A stretch of DNA of 64,000 bases from Psococerastis gibbosa (Eukaryota > Arthropoda > Insecta > Psocodea > Psocidae). Made by a program: the position numbers and the translations under genes. Location of the stretch: the NCBI GenBank assembly GCA_963971405.1, contig OZ020486.1, positions 37,471,419 to 37,535,418 of the forward strand, given 5' to 3'. This document shows, piece after piece, positions 50,379-62,995 of this stretch. Each line of letters opens with the position of its first letter. The first letter of the stretch is position 1. The notes below the pieces were generated by a model. It did not search any database. It was not told the origin of the DNA and was given only the letters and a program-made list of their open reading frames with translations.

Positions 50379-51142
50379 TTAGGCCGTAGGCAAGGGGGGG
50401 GGCTTATTGGGTTGCAGCCCCCCCAAATGGAAATTTTTGAAAAATTTTCCTCCGGGGGAAACCCCCGGGCCCCCTGTTTGTAGGAATATGAATATGCATT
50501 CCTTTGTAAGCTTTGCTGCTGTAAAACCCCACTGTTTAGCACTTATATGTGGATTTTTCCCCCCGGGGGAGACCCCCGAGCCCCCCTCTTTGGGTTAAAT
50601 GCAATAATATTTCTATGAGTAAGCATTCCTTTGTTAGCTTTGTAAAATCTATCATTTACTGCTGTTAAAATACGTAAAACCCCACTATTTCGCACTTATA
50701 TTTTCAAATTTTCCTCCGGGGGAGACCCCAGGGCCCCCCTGTTTGTAGCAATATGAATATGCATTCCATTTCTAAACTGTGCTGCAGTAAAACCCCACTG
50801 TTCAGCACTTATATGTGCATTTTTTTTCCACGGGGGAGACCCCCGGGCCCCCACTTTGGGTTAAAATGCACTATTATTTCTGTGCAATCTAAACAGTTGT
50901 AATGATAATATTACGATATAGTCCGCATATCCGCAAAATATTATATGCCAATGTTCGCACCAAAGCTAATTCCGCCTATAAATTGACGTTTGGTGTGCCT
51001 ATGCTATCATGTATACTCAGTAACACCATTACTTCAAAAGATTACACTAGATACAATTGAATTCTCAAGAATTTTTTTTTACACTGGATAGTATCACAGT
51101 TGCCGCAGCCACCCCCGAAAAAAAATCCTGGCTACGGGCTTG
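50379..51142 (-). mobile_element. hAT MITE, copy 2 (inverted relative of 44999)
   Basis: Left end ttaggccgtaggcaaggggg, right end atcctggctacgggcttg; the 8-bp duplication gtatatat is perfect (50371-50378, 51143-51150). Internally it carries at least three imperfect copies of a block with taaaaccccactgtt followed by ccgggggagaccc. Confidence 0.9.
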
Positions 51143-51150
51143 GTATATAT

Positions 51151-51690
51151 AAGGCATACGCGATATGCAGCTGAGCCAAGCCTACCACATCGCGAAATCG
51201 CGTCTCATGTCCCGAGTCATGAATCATCAAATGGGCCCTTAGAAAACTGGTTTTCGTAAAGTACAATAGCTAACCACACATCAGGCAACTTTGTTTTCTT
51301 CTAACATTCTACGACTTAACAAATGGCTTGCCAGTTGCCATAGAAGAATTCTATTCAAGAACAGGTCGACGCAAAAAAAGACAATGAATAGCTTTTGTTT
51401 GTTGTTGGTTGTTTGTTTGTTGGGGTAGTGTTTCAACTGCCTATTTATTGGATGGGACCACCCGCGAATAAATTCATGGGCGTACAAACTCCCGCGTGTA
51501 AACGCCTATGCCGGATGAAAGTAGCTGAGAGTAGGGCAGTGATGAACACAGAGGGTTACGCCTCCTCCCCAAGGGAATAACTGAGGGCTGTCAGCAGTAC
51601 CAACCTAAGTACACATTAACACACGTGTTCCCCAAAAATAAAGGCATGAATTTACAAATCGCCCTTTTATTAATTAATATTAGGACCAAT
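51151..51690. other. Intergenic, no supported feature
   Basis: No exon, RNA gene or repeat arm recognised. Confidence 0.4.
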
Positions 51691-51699
51691 TAATTAATT

Positions 51700-52135
51700 A
51701 ATTTTTATCCCCAGATCCAAACTATTAACAGGCAATCCACCTATTGGTTTTGTTCGCATTAATAGCGACTACAATATATTATGTGAATTTTAATAAAAAT
51801 CGGTGGAGCCGTTTTTGTAATAACGATTTTTGGCGTATTCGTAAGTTTTTGGAGGGTAAACCCCCAAAATTGAGTTAGCCCCAAATTAAAAAAAAAAAAA
51901 AAAAATGGTTCCAAGTGAACCTACAGTACATGCAAAATTTTAGTCAAATCCACCGAGTAGTTTGCCAACAAATCGACGAACAGACAGACAGTAATACAGA
52001 CATTTCGTAAAAACCATTTGTTTGGGTTTCTGTGACCACAAATCGTGTAAATCCACAGAAATCACGAAATCGAAAATTTCGAACATAACAAATCTTTCCT
52101 TATACTGCGTATACAGATAGGAAAGCAAACAGGGG
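51700..52135 (-). repeat. Rep-A fragment, inverted
   Basis: Partial: aatcgacgaacagacagaca, aatccaccgagtagtttgcc and a tatactgcgtatacagatag end. Confidence 0.7.
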
Positions 52136-52838
52136 TCGGCGCAGAGTGCGCCTATGACCACACACACAGGTTAGACCACGCAATGTGGGCGCAGCCTCGA
52201 TACCCTGGTTCCAAGCCCGAAGGTCGCGTCAAACAGGTAGGAAGCCCGACCGTAGCAGGGCCTCCAGGGTGGGCGAGAGGAAGGAGGGGTCAAGTCATTG
52301 TAGTAGGAGATCCGAAGTAAGATCGACCTTCACCGATCTGTTTAATGGATGAAAACTGTTTTATAAGCAATTTAGTAAGTCAAGTATCATAAAAGTAATG
52401 GGTTGCCTGAAAAAATCCTGGCCAGGCTATCATTAATTCAAAATTCAAAAATCACTTTTTTGTTGAATTTTCACCGATGTGTTTTTATTTTTATTTTTAT
52501 TGGCCAGACATAGGGTTGCCAGGGTTTAAAGAGGTAGTAAAATATAGGTATATACGTACTTCTTTAATGGATAAATAAAACATAGAAATAAACGCAGCTT
52601 TTTTGCGAATACGATGTTGTAGGGTTGTCTGCAAAAAATAAAAATCCTGTCCAGAATGAGGGTTTATTATTTACTTCCAGGAATTGAGCCACCAGCAGCT
52701 AGAAAAATGTGTCTTCGTCTATCGCACGAGACATATTCTCCTGTCATCATTCTAAAACTTTACGCTTCTGATCAGTAGTAAAGTCACACGATTAATTCGG
52801 AGTTGACCAGGACTCGACACGCACTCAGACTGACAAGT
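52136..52838. other. Intergenic, no supported feature
   Basis: A MITE end remnant catcattctaaaactttacg at 52745 matches the CAGGGGCGTAAAG family; otherwise nothing. Confidence 0.4.
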
Positions 52839-52846
52839 ATCGTCTC

Positions 52847-53114
52847 CAGTGGCGGATTTGCCAGTGGGCAACTGAGGCAAATGCCTATATATCCGCGCGC
52901 GCGGAGTGTCCGCTTAAATTTTTTTTTGGTGCAGATTATGAAAAAAAAAACAATCATGTATAACATTTCACTCTAAGATAAGAAAGTAGGTTATTTTGAT
53001 AAATTGTGGTTTTATTAGTGAATCCCCCCCCCCCCCTATACATACAATAACTATTAATGTCCGCGACAAGGGCAGTGCCTATAATTATCCGCACAAAAGC
53101 CAAATCCGTCCCTG
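52847..53114. mobile_element. hAT-like MITE with perfect 8-bp duplication
   Basis: Ends cagtggcggatttgcc and gccaaatccgtccctg; atcgtctc flanks both sides (52839-52846, 53115-53122). Contains gcgcgcgcgg and a C run. Confidence 0.9.
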
Positions 53115-53122
53115 ATCGTCTC

Positions 53123-53255
53123 AGCACGTTATCATGTCCCACCATGTTCCGGCCCTTGCTAACCCTGTGCACACTTTCAAGTTTGCTGCAGTTTGGAACC
53201 GGCTCTGTTCTGGTGGATTCAACTTGGTATGGCCATTGGCCTCCTTGAGCCTCCT
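53123..53255 (-). mobile_element. Retroposon fragment related to 54141-54427
   Basis: Inverted match to the first ~110 bp of the 54141 element (gccataccaagttgaatcc on minus). Probably the same SINE-like family, with a hAT MITE inserted next to it. Confidence 0.6.
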
Positions 53256-53259
53256 TCAT

Positions 53260-54120
53260 TTCCTCTTCGGCGAAGATTGAAGAAGTCATAAATATTAGAA
53301 AGAGCCCCGACATTGTTCGAATATAGCCAAATAATATACAGATATGGTGATGGGTTCGGGGACTGGCGACTGGCTCATTATTTAACATGAACTAAAGCGT
53401 AAAATATGCTCCTTTGTACTAAGGCATTCCGTTATTTGTCTCCGTTGAAGACTTTCATCAATGGTATTTGTATTTTTTGCTGGTTTTACCCGAGTGGCTT
53501 GCGGCCTTGAGACAAGAGGGTGCGTTTATGACACTTTTGTGTGGATCGGACACCCGCAGGCGCGTCCTGCCCCGGCATTTCAATTATTAACGCTTCTACC
53601 ATAATTATTGAGAATGAGCGGAACATATATTATTTGTGATGTTTTTTACTGTCCTGTAATATTCTAGAATCTAGATAATATCTATCTATCTGTCTTCGTT
53701 TGGTTTGTATTTTTACATTGAACTGTACCGATAATGAAGTCACGTAAAAAATAATTAAATCGAAACATGTCACAGTCAATGCCTTTCAAACTTAATAAGG
53801 CAGATACTTCCAAATATTTTGGCATAAGAAGCAGCCAGCACTCAGCAGGCCATTTTTGAATAAATTAAATAATTCCTCGATTCACAGGCGGAATGTGAAA
53901 AATTCGTAGACTATATACAGTATATAAGTTTTCTAAAAAATTATATAAAATCTGTTAAATGCAATTTATTGCCTTTTTTCTAGAGCAATTTATTTTTTGA
54001 GGTAGGCTAAAAATATTTTACTGTTTTAATGTTTTATGATTTTTGCCATGAGACTTTTTTCATATATTCGCGTCAAAATACCAAAGGCCTGTTTGGTAAT
54101 CTCTGCATAAGTTAACCTAT
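53260..54120. other. Intergenic, no supported feature
   Basis: AT-rich, no clear repeat or exon. Confidence 0.4.
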
Positions 54121-54140
54121 GACCTATATGTCATAATAAA

Positions 54141-54427
54141 CCGGCCGCCATACCAAGTTGAATCCAGCGGACCAGAGCAGGTTTAAAGCTGCAGACAACT
54201 TGGTCGTGTGCAAAGTGCCGGTAGGGAAACATGGTATAGGACTTGTCCTGGTCACCTCCGAACTAATCGCGTGACTTCACTGTGTTTCCCAAGTGGTTCG
54301 GAATCCACTATAATCAGGAGGTCCACTGTCCTATGGGCTGGCATAGGACAGTCAAGTCGGGGTCGCTCTATGGGCCCAAATGAGGCCTAAGTCGTTATTA
54401 ACCCGACGAACACTACTACAACTACTA
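54141..54427 (+). mobile_element. SINE-like retroposon with 17-bp duplication
   Basis: A 17-bp perfect duplication (ctatatgtcataataaa) at 54124-54140 and 54428-54444 brackets 287 bp ending in a ctactacaactactacta tail. Long duplication plus simple-repeat tail indicate LINE-mediated retroposition. I see no clear Pol III boxes. Confidence 0.8.
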
Positions 54428-54589
54428 CTATATGTCATAATAAATTAACTAAGCAAGCATATGTACACCATACATACAGTATGTACATACCTCCACTTTC
54501 GTTCGTACAACGAGCAATACCATCAGAACGTATCGAGTCGTTTTTTAGAAAAACAAATTTAGTCGCGTGCTTTGAGTAACTCAAGTCGA

Positions 54590-54755
54590 ATTTCATTTAT
54601 GTCTAACGCGCGGATTGGCCCCAAATCGAGTTGCAGGCGATAGCTGACATTTCGTAAAACCACATTTTTTTTGTTTCTGCGGGACCTCAAAATGTGGAAA
54701 TCAATTGAAATCCCGAAATAAAAAATATCGACCATCACAAAGCTTTCATTATAGA
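54590..54755 (-). repeat. Rep-A fragment, inverted
   Basis: gacatttcgtaaaaccacat, gacctcaaaatgtggaaatc and accatcacaaagctttcatt. Confidence 0.65.
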
Positions 54756-54814
54756 GCTGGCCATTTTGGTCCTGTTCCATTTGGCGTTAGCGCCATTTAG
54801 GGCCTACTACCGGA

Positions 54815-55680
54815 TAAATAAGAAAGCCATAATCTATTCTATCACGCTCAATAATAACAACAATAATGAAGCCTATACGAGCCAATGGTCTGGCCAGAGG
54901 ACAACATACTGCAATGCGTATTCGAACTCTGGTTATCCAAATCAGGCGATGGATGAGCATTGGCGTAAGTAGGGGGTCCTATTGGCAGTTTTATTAATTT
55001 CTAAAAGGTTCTGAACGAAACTATCCAATCGTCATATTCAAGAGCCGATCAAGTTAATGTATGAATTCTAAACAATTCATGGATTTAACCGTCAACCTAA
55101 GCAACCAATTAAAATAATTAATCTGAACGCCTCGTAAAATTCATCACGAAACGATGAACATGACAAACACCCAATCAGTCGCAGGAAATATAATAACAAG
55201 AGAGAAATAAATGAAGTAAAGTCCAACAAGGGAAAAGCATGAAGCCCTAGGACAAAAACAAGTCCGTCAAAGGAGCAGAGAGGAAGAAACACTCAACGAC
55301 GAAGTAAAGAAATGAACGAGCAACAGCGGCTGCAGCAGCAGCCAGCGGCAGTGGAAACTCACCCCTTGTCATTTCCAGAGAAGAAATGCAATTTAAGAGA
55401 AAGGGGAGGGGTGTTAGCAGGCCTAGTTTTAAGATCGCCCCGGCAATGAGTACTAACGCACGGCCGAGCTCCTCCTCCTGCTGGGTGGGTCACCTCATTC
55501 TGCCGCCCCTCTTTGCTTATTAAGGGACAAATGCCGTTTGCAGAATGAGCCAGAATACAGTCTAGTTGGGTGAGAACTGGACTATGAAACTGAAGGTCGA
55601 GGTTCGAGTCACGTCATAAAACGAAAAAATTTCGCGTGCCCTGGGTCCTTCTTCTTGTTCTTTTAATATCTCTACTATCG
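54815..55680. other. Intergenic, no gene
   Basis: A partial B-box-like word ggttcgagtc at 55600 may mark another SINE head; not supported further. Confidence 0.35.
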
Positions 55681-55689
55681 AAGATTGGC

Positions 55690-56290
55690 GATCATCATGG
55701 ACATTTGTAGGTACCTTGGAGACTTCATCTTCTTCTTCTTGTAGCTCTACAGCCCTTGATTAGCTTTGGCCTGCTCCACAACACTCCTCCAGTCATCTCA
55801 GTTTTGTACAACGCTCCACCATCTACGGACTCCCAAATTCGCGAAGGACAGTTTCCAACTCATCCTTCCAGCGTGTTCGAGGACGTCCGGCCAGTCATCT
55901 TCCTGCGTCATGCTTGTTGTGTACATCTTTTTCGGCATGCGGTCTGACATTCTTTCGACGTGTCCCAGCCATCTTATGTGTTGCGCTTATATGAACCGGA
56001 CTATGTCTTCTCCGTTGAGTATTACGTCTATTTCGGCTTTGTTTCCTTTTCGCCACTCTCCGTCTTCGCATATAGGAATCCATAAATCGTCCTTATTATC
56101 TTTCTTTCCAAAACTCGCAGTTTGTTTGCCTCATTGACGCAGTTAGATTGCAGGTTTCTGAGACGTATGTTGCAATAGGTCTGACAAGGGTCTTATATAT
56201 CTTTAACCTTGGACACTGCTGCTTTGAAAAGGGAAGTCCATATAAGTCTCCACTGATATAGTCTGTCCACCCTTTTGGATTTTACAAAAA
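55690..56290 (-). pseudogene. RTE-like LINE reverse-transcriptase tail, decayed
   Basis: Minus frames read LRVLERKIIRTIYG, then AQHIRWLGHVERMSDRMPKK, then WPDVLEHAGRMSWK and VVEQAKANQGL, the usual C-terminal sequence of RTE-type ORFs, with at least three in-frame stops. Confidence 0.7.
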
Positions 56291-56910
56291 ATCAAATAGG
56301 AAACGTTAAGATGGAAAAAAGAAAATATTGGTTGATAGAAGAGATTTTATTCAGCCAAAGAGCCGAATGTATAAAAAGAGGTGTTTACTTCAAGAGTAAA
56401 TGTTAGAAGTAAGGGGTAAAGATGGGAGCATGCGCTCTTTTTCATATTCATAACTTGTTTAACAAAGGGTTGGTTGGACTTACATTGTCAGATGAGTTAT
56501 AATAGTCATAGGAGGCATGGGCCTCATATACAAGGCGACCTGAAGACCATAAAATTAAATGGGACAAAGCAAGGATCATTCTTCGGGAGACAGGCAGAGG
56601 AAGCTAAAAGAAGCAACAGTCATTGCCCTGAACACGGATCCCATAAGGCAGCCCGGCATGACATTAGCCAGCACGATATGGTTGCCATTGGTTAGGGAAA
56701 AAAGTGAAGTTCAAGTAGAAGTTTCAAACTTAAGCCATCAGTCAGTATGGGCTACCTTTCGTTTTCAGATTTTCTGGGGAGGGGGGGGGGCAGTTTGGAC
56801 TTGTTAGGCTTAGGCTCAGACCCTGGTTGGCCCCCCTCATTTCCATCAGGACGAGGCAGGGGTCCTGTTTTCCCTCTTTTTTTCTTTCTTTCTTTCAATT
56901 GGACGGTACA
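56291..56910. other. Intergenic, no supported feature
   Basis: G run at 56778; no exon recognised. Confidence 0.4.
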
Positions 56911-56918
56911 GTCTAAAC

Positions 56919-57433
56919 CAGCGGTCCTCAAACTGTGGGCCATAGGGCCTCGGGAAGAATACAGGTATATTCATGAATTTCGGGAAATTCGTAGCTCATG
57001 ACAAGTCAATATTGGGAGCAAAGGCTCCAAAAATATTGATTCCATTTCCGACATCAACGGTCCTTCTCAACGCTCCTTAGGCGGGGTTTCCACCGGCCTC
57101 TCATTGCAGAATGCAAATGACATTGACGTGGTAGCAGATATCATTAATAAGTCTTGAGTGTCTGCTACCACGTCAATGTCATTTGCATTCTACAAAGAGA
57201 GGTCGGTGGAAACCCGCCTTAGGTTGAAGTCGAAGGGCCGAAACAAACTAAAAGACCTTGACGAAGAGCTGAGAGTGGTTATTTCATAAAATATTCGTTC
57301 CAACATCAAAAATATTGTCGCATTAAAAAAAGACAATATGCACTTTGATACTGATTTTTAATTGTAAACCGGGTAGGGGGGCCACGGGCTTCTTTAAAGG
57401 TGGGCCACGGCCCTAAAAGTTAGGGAACCACTG
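56919..57433. mobile_element. hAT-like element with 8-bp duplication, carrying a nested MITE
   Basis: Ends cagcggtcctcaaactgtgg and agttagggaaccactg; gtctaaac flanks both sides (56911-56918, 57434-57441). Classic hAT-type termini; no transposase ORF. Confidence 0.88.
57080..57218. mobile_element. Foldback MITE (GGCGGGGTTTCCACC), TTA duplication, nested
   Basis: 139 bp, almost perfect hairpin (ggcggggtttccaccggcct / ggtcggtggaaacccgcc), TTA at 57077-57079 and 57219-57221. Confidence 0.88.
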
Positions 57434-57669
57434 GTCTAAACTATAAATGACCGGATTTAGCTTTTTTAGGGCCCAGTCAAGCTTAGCCCCTCCCCACTAG
57501 TAGGATAATATTTCTGTTAACGATTTTTTAAATATACAATACGTATATATTATACGTTGCACTAAAATAGATTGCATTCCCTCTGAAAATAATGTAAACC
57601 TATAGTGTGCACGATTCAGTAGATTGAAATTATAGATGGGTACATATCATATTGTAAACGTTGTATAGT

Positions 57670-58465
57670 TATTTAGCTATTGCTTTCCAATTTATACGTA
57701 GTATAAGGAAAGCTTTGTGATGGTCGAAATTTTCGATTCCGAGATTTCAACGGATTTACACGTTTTCAGGTCCCAGGAACCCAAAAAAGTGGTTTTTACG
57801 AAATGTCTGTCTGTCTGTCGCTCTGTCTGTGCATCGATTTCCGGGCAAACTACTCGGTCGATTTTGATGAAATTCGGCATGTAGGTTCACAAAAATCATG
57901 CCTCGAGACCATTTTTTTTTTTTGGGCTAACTCAATTTAGGGGGTTTCATTCTCAAAAAACTCCAAAAAAACGTCAAAAAAAAATTATTTCTCAAAAACG
58001 GCTCCAACGATTTCTTTTAAATTCACATAAATTCTAGTCGTTCTTAATGTTGATAAAATGCGGGGGGGTCGTTTACCCCTTGATAGTTTGCTTCTGGGGG
58101 TAAAAAAATAAAAATAACTTAATTTTAATGAAAAATGACTAAAAAATAATATTTCTGCGAAACTTTTCTATCGATGATTTCTACCTTCAGGCATGGTTTA
58201 GGTGTTAAGTTGAGTAACGAAACCAGACAGTTGGCTTTCCCAAAAACCTATTTGCTTTTGCGCAAAAAATTTTTTTTGAAAAAATGATAGAAACTTCACG
58301 CTGAAATGCATTGCCTGCCCTGCCATTATTACTGTGTTGTAATGTGTTTTAAATATATTGAGGTTACCTCACCTCCAGTGACGTCAGGTGGACACCCCCC
58401 CCCCCCCCGAGATATCCGAAATTTAACTTTTAAGGAAAAGAGTAAACTCGAACCGGTTCTTTTCA
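57670..58465 (+). repeat. Rep-A copy, nearly complete
   Basis: From attgctttccaatttatacg to gaaccggttcttttc; includes a C run at 58389-58401. Confidence 0.85.
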
Positions 58466-58469
58466 ATTG

Positions 58470-59505
58470 GAAGCAAAATAATCAGAAATCGACATTCCTA
58501 CAGTGGGCCTGCCTATAATCATACAATACCGTATTCATTGAACCTTGTCCCGCCCTCTCTCTGCCTTTAGTCCCTCCCTAGCTCCCAATATGCTTGATTA
58601 TAGCATGTTTCACTATTTTAAGTAAACTTATTCCCAATCCCTGAGCATGGCATGTTCCACTTCCAGTGTCAACTACACAAAGATATAGGTAGGCGGCCAC
58701 CCCTCCCCCCCATCACCACTGGGAAAAAGAAAAACCATTGAAGACTAGATAAAATGCACAACAAGACTGTGACATTATGACAACCGAAAAGTAAATACTT
58801 GGAGCTTAATATGCTCACCGTGTAATAAAGTATTTTCTAAACTAAACTCCTGAGCAAGGCTAAGCTGAGCTATAGACTATCTTCTAGCATCGCTCGAAAA
58901 TAATCCGATAAAAAGTCTAGTTTATAAGGCTAACGGTTTCCACGCCAAGGGCAGGCTAAGTCAAAGCTATAGGACATAATCATAGGGAACCCATTCTCTT
59001 CAATATATATAATAGGATCCGTTCGAAAAGTTTAAAATATTCCGATAAACTGTCACTCGTCAGGTAAACTGACGACTAGTAGCATCAGCCATCAGGCAAT
59101 TTCTTACTATTTGTAACACAACCGTATAGCGAGGTGTCGTTAAGCGCCCACTCAAAAAAGTGCTTTTATTTGTGCCATCAACATTACTTACTTTAAAGTG
59201 TCCGGGCTCCCTTATGACAGTTCATAGAAGCATTTTAGTATACTCCTTTTGAAAAAATAAAGGGAAAAGTGTTTGGAAACCCCCAGTATTAAACTAGTCG
59301 GATCTGATCTCTTGTTAATGCCCCCCCCCCCTTTTAAAAATTCTAAAACCGCCACTGTCCGGTCCTAGGACACGTTGATCCAAAACGTTGCAGCCTGCGG
59401 ATGGCCTAGTCATTGGCTTCTGAAAGATCTGTCAGGGAGTCTGGGCCACAGCTTCTGCTATAGTCTCAGGCAATAGATAAACAATGTCCACCTAGCGATA
59501 GTACT
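58470..59505. other. Intergenic, no gene
   Basis: A MITE end remnant (aaaccgccactgtccgg) at 59345; otherwise no recognised feature. Confidence 0.4.
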
Positions 59506-59509
59506 TACA

Positions 59510-60183
59510 TAATTGCTTTCCAATTTATACGTAGTATAAGGAAAGCTTTGCGATGGTCGAAATTTTCGATTCCGAGATTTCAACGGATTTACACGTTTTC
59601 AGGTCCCAGTAACCCAAAAAAGTGGTTTTTACGAAATGTCTGTCTGTCTGTCGTTCTGTCTGTCTGTTCATCGATTTCCGGGCAAACTACTCGGTCGATT
59701 TTCATGACGTTTAGCATGTAGGTTCACAAAAATCATACCTCGGGACCATTTTTTTTTTATTTTGGGCCAATTCAATTTGGGGGGTTTTATTCTCAAAAAC
59801 CTCCAAAAAAACGTCTACAAAAATTATTTTTCAAAAACAGATCCAACGATTTCTTTTAAATTCACATGTATTGTAGTCGTTATTAATGTTTGCTACTGGG
59901 GGTAAAAAAAAATAACTGAATTTGAATGAAAAATGACTAAAAAATAATTTTTCTGTGAAACCTTTCTATCGATGATTTCTAACTTCAGGCATGTTTTAGT
60001 TGTTAAATTGAGTAACGAAACCGGACAGGTGACGTCAGGTGGACAAACACCCCCCCCCCCCCCGAAATATCGGAAATTTAACCACTGGAAAATTATTTAC
60101 CATGAAATTACTCATATTCTCTATCTACTAATGTTGACAAATTGGAAAGCATGTTCGAGTAAACTAGGACCGGTTCTTTAAAT
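59510..60183 (+). repeat. Rep-A copy with internal deletions
   Basis: Both ends are present (attgctttccaatttatacg; taggaccggttcttt). Confidence 0.85.
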
Positions 60184-60189
60184 TTTAAG

Positions 60190-60715
60190 CTCCGTTAGGT
60201 TAGGTGCAATCAAAAACCTATAAAAATATTGTACATGCAATATATAGTAACTTAATGCAGTAATAACTTAAATTAATAAAAAAAACACACGACTGGGGCA
60301 AAAGCAAAAAGACTGAAATGGACTTTAAGGCACAGGTCTCGTACAATGCTAATACGTCGGATTTGAACTCAGACAGCCTCAGTGCAAATGGATCGAGATC
60401 GTTTTCGTTTAGCATGTTAATATAGTATATTAAAAAAATAACCCCTACAAGCGGTGCCTTCGAGATGGAATGAGTATCGAACAAGGTTCTTAATCTAGAG
60501 TTCGTGCGCGGGTATTTACTCTGAGATCGATTCTCTCGAGAATAGAAGGGCAGTCCAGATGACTGTTTAAGAACTTGTAGAAGAATAGAAAGAAATTAAG
60601 CAACTTACAGCATACCTGAAGCATCGATGGAATAGTTCTTCAAATGTTTTTTTTCTTCTCCATTTTCCATGATAATAGAGCATTTTTTACTTTAGCGCCC
60701 TGCTGAACCAAAATA
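60190..60715. other. Intergenic, no supported feature
   Basis: Nothing recognised on either strand. Confidence 0.35.
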
Positions 60716-60719
60716 TCAA

Positions 60720-61155
60720 GAAGGTTGCGACCTAGTGGGTTTCGTTTACATTAATAAGGACTAGGCTATAATATGTACCTATTTGGATTTGAAATAAATC
60801 CTCAGAGTCGCTTTTGAGAAAGCATTTATTTAGTCGTTTTTGAGGGGTTCTTGTGGTATAACACCCCCCAAAATGAAGTCAACCAAAAATGAAAAATTCG
60901 CCCGGATTTTTTTTTTTTTTTTTTAACCTACTGTACATGCCGAATTTCATCAATTTCTACTGAATAGTTTGGCCCTAATAATCGAATTCCAGAATGACCG
61001 ACAGACAGATCGACATTTCGGAAAACAACACTTTTTAGTGTTCCTATAATAAAGAAACGTGTAAAATCTGTGGGAATCTCGATACCGATAAGTTCGACCA
61101 CTACACAGCTTTTCTTATACTATAATATATAATCCTCAATATAAATATAGGAAAG
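60720..61155 (-). repeat. Degenerate Rep-A copy, inverted
   Basis: Diverged but recognisable (accgacagacagatcgacat; gaaacgtgtaaaatctgtgg). Confidence 0.6.
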
Positions 61156-61449
61156 CATCAATAATACGGTAACTTAAATATCATGTAAATAATATATATT
61201 AATATTATAAGTAATGGGCTGTACATGTAAATCAGCACATGTCACATTCAGTAGCTAACACTGCTGTAAATATACTTAAAATAACTTACATAAAATTTCC
61301 TCTATTGCTGAGGTGCAGATCTTTGACAGGTTGTTTGAAAAGCTTGTCTGTTTAGGATTTTTGTCTACGTTTAGGCCTGGTTTATTATAAATTTTATTAT
61401 AATTATACATTATATATTATTATATTATTATATATATTATATTAACAAT

Positions 61450-62130
61450 TTGTCACGTTTTAGGGAGATTCATCTACCTATTGAGATGGCGACCAATGTT
61501 CGACTTTCCGAAAATTTCTTCACAACTTTTCATTTCATGGCCCTCTGAGCCTAAAACCACCCTCCGTTCAAAATGATATACAGTACATATATTTATGTAT
61601 TATTTATGTACTGTATATAGATTTTAGGAAACTCTCTAACTTCCGTAATCCGATATTGATGAAACTTGGCACAAAAATTGATCATACAAATGTCTTGATC
61701 GAGTTCGTTAACCAGCTAGATCCACTGTTTAATTACAATATGGCGGCCGATTGAAACCTCATATAATTCATATCTCAGTTAATATTGGTCGCAGAGGAAT
61801 AAATTAAAATCTGACTGAAAGCCCGTATTATTTATTATCTACGATAATGGTGATTAACACTTTTTACAACAAGTCGACAAATCAACCATTTTAAAATGGC
61901 ATCCAGTCAAAGCGAAAATAATTTGATAAGTAAAGTTCATAATCGGCATTGTGGTTCGAAATTAGGAACACATCCAAGAGTGTTTTGTGTGTTATGTTGT
62001 GGTCGGGAAAATAATGAAGTGTTTTATTTTATTTTTATTACATACATAGGCGAAGGTATAGCGCAGAGGAAAAGCAGGGTCTGCGGAATCTCCCTACACC
62101 TGATCGGCCAGAGCCGAAAGGGAGTTTTGT
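61450..62130 (+). repeat. Rep-C copy 2, longest
   Basis: Inverted counterpart of 16718-17325: tcatttcatggccctctgag, atgtcttgatcgagttcgtt, and the end tctccctacacctgatcggc plus cagagccgaaaggg. Confidence 0.75.
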
Positions 62131-62427
62131 TTGCATTGTTGTACTTGCATATTGTCTATCGAAATTTACTGTAGTACCGTGACCGTGACCTATCAGGTGT
62201 ACGTACGTTTGTGTCCTGATACGGACAATCCAAGAAGCGCGACTTTTCAAGGGTTTTTTTCTGGGATTATTATTAATAACTTAACACTAAAAATTAAAAA
62301 AACAACAATTCCTTTGTAAAACCCCCGACACCCTCACTAGTCACTAGACCGACTTTAACACCTCGAAAACTGTGGATTACGAGTATAATAAATGTTTTTT
62401 TGTTTCCTATTTAACAATTAATAATTA

Positions 62428-62646
62428 AGGAAAGCTTTGCGACAGTCGAAATGTTTGATTTCAAGATTTCAGTGGATTTACACATTTTTATAGGTCCCAG
62501 GAACCAAAAACCGGTTTTTGACGAATGTCTTTCTGTCTGTCGGTTTGTCGATTTGAGGGCAAACTACTCAATCAATTTTTATGAAAATTGGCACGTATGC
62601 CTACTGTAGGTTTACAAAACGGCCATGCTTGAACCGGTTCTTTAAA
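62428..62646 (+). repeat. Rep-A fragment
   Basis: aaggaaagctttgcgacagt and the end cttgaaccggttcttt. Confidence 0.65.
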
Positions 62647-62836
62647 TTAAATTATTGCAAAACGTTTTACGGCAGTCGACGCAAGTTAAAGGTATATTTG
62701 GCACAAACTGTTTTCAAGGATTTCATCATCACAAAAAATGGCAACGCTGTTACTCATAATTGGCTGATTATGCCATATCTCACTCTCGGTTCATTTTTCC
62801 CACAAAAAATTAGTGGGCTCTACATTGTATTACTCT

Positions 62837-62995
62837 CAGGGACGGATCCAGCCCATTTGTGGGTAAAAACAGGAAAAGTATATGTAGTGGTGTCGATCAG
62901 ATCAGAGCGTAATAAATTAACTTACAATAGAATTACTAAATTTTGGAATTTTGAGGAGCAGCTCCCCCCCCCCCCCCCCCCCGTATCCGTCCAAG
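62837..62995. mobile_element. Small hAT-like MITE, relative of 43569
   Basis: Ends cagggacggatccagccc and gtatccgtccaag; flanks attactct / attgtact agree at 6 of 8 positions. Confidence 0.6.

Noticed and set aside
52954-53388. 144-aa minus-strand ORF
   Set aside because: It runs across a hAT-like MITE and its 8-bp duplication into a retroposon fragment; a chimera of repeats.
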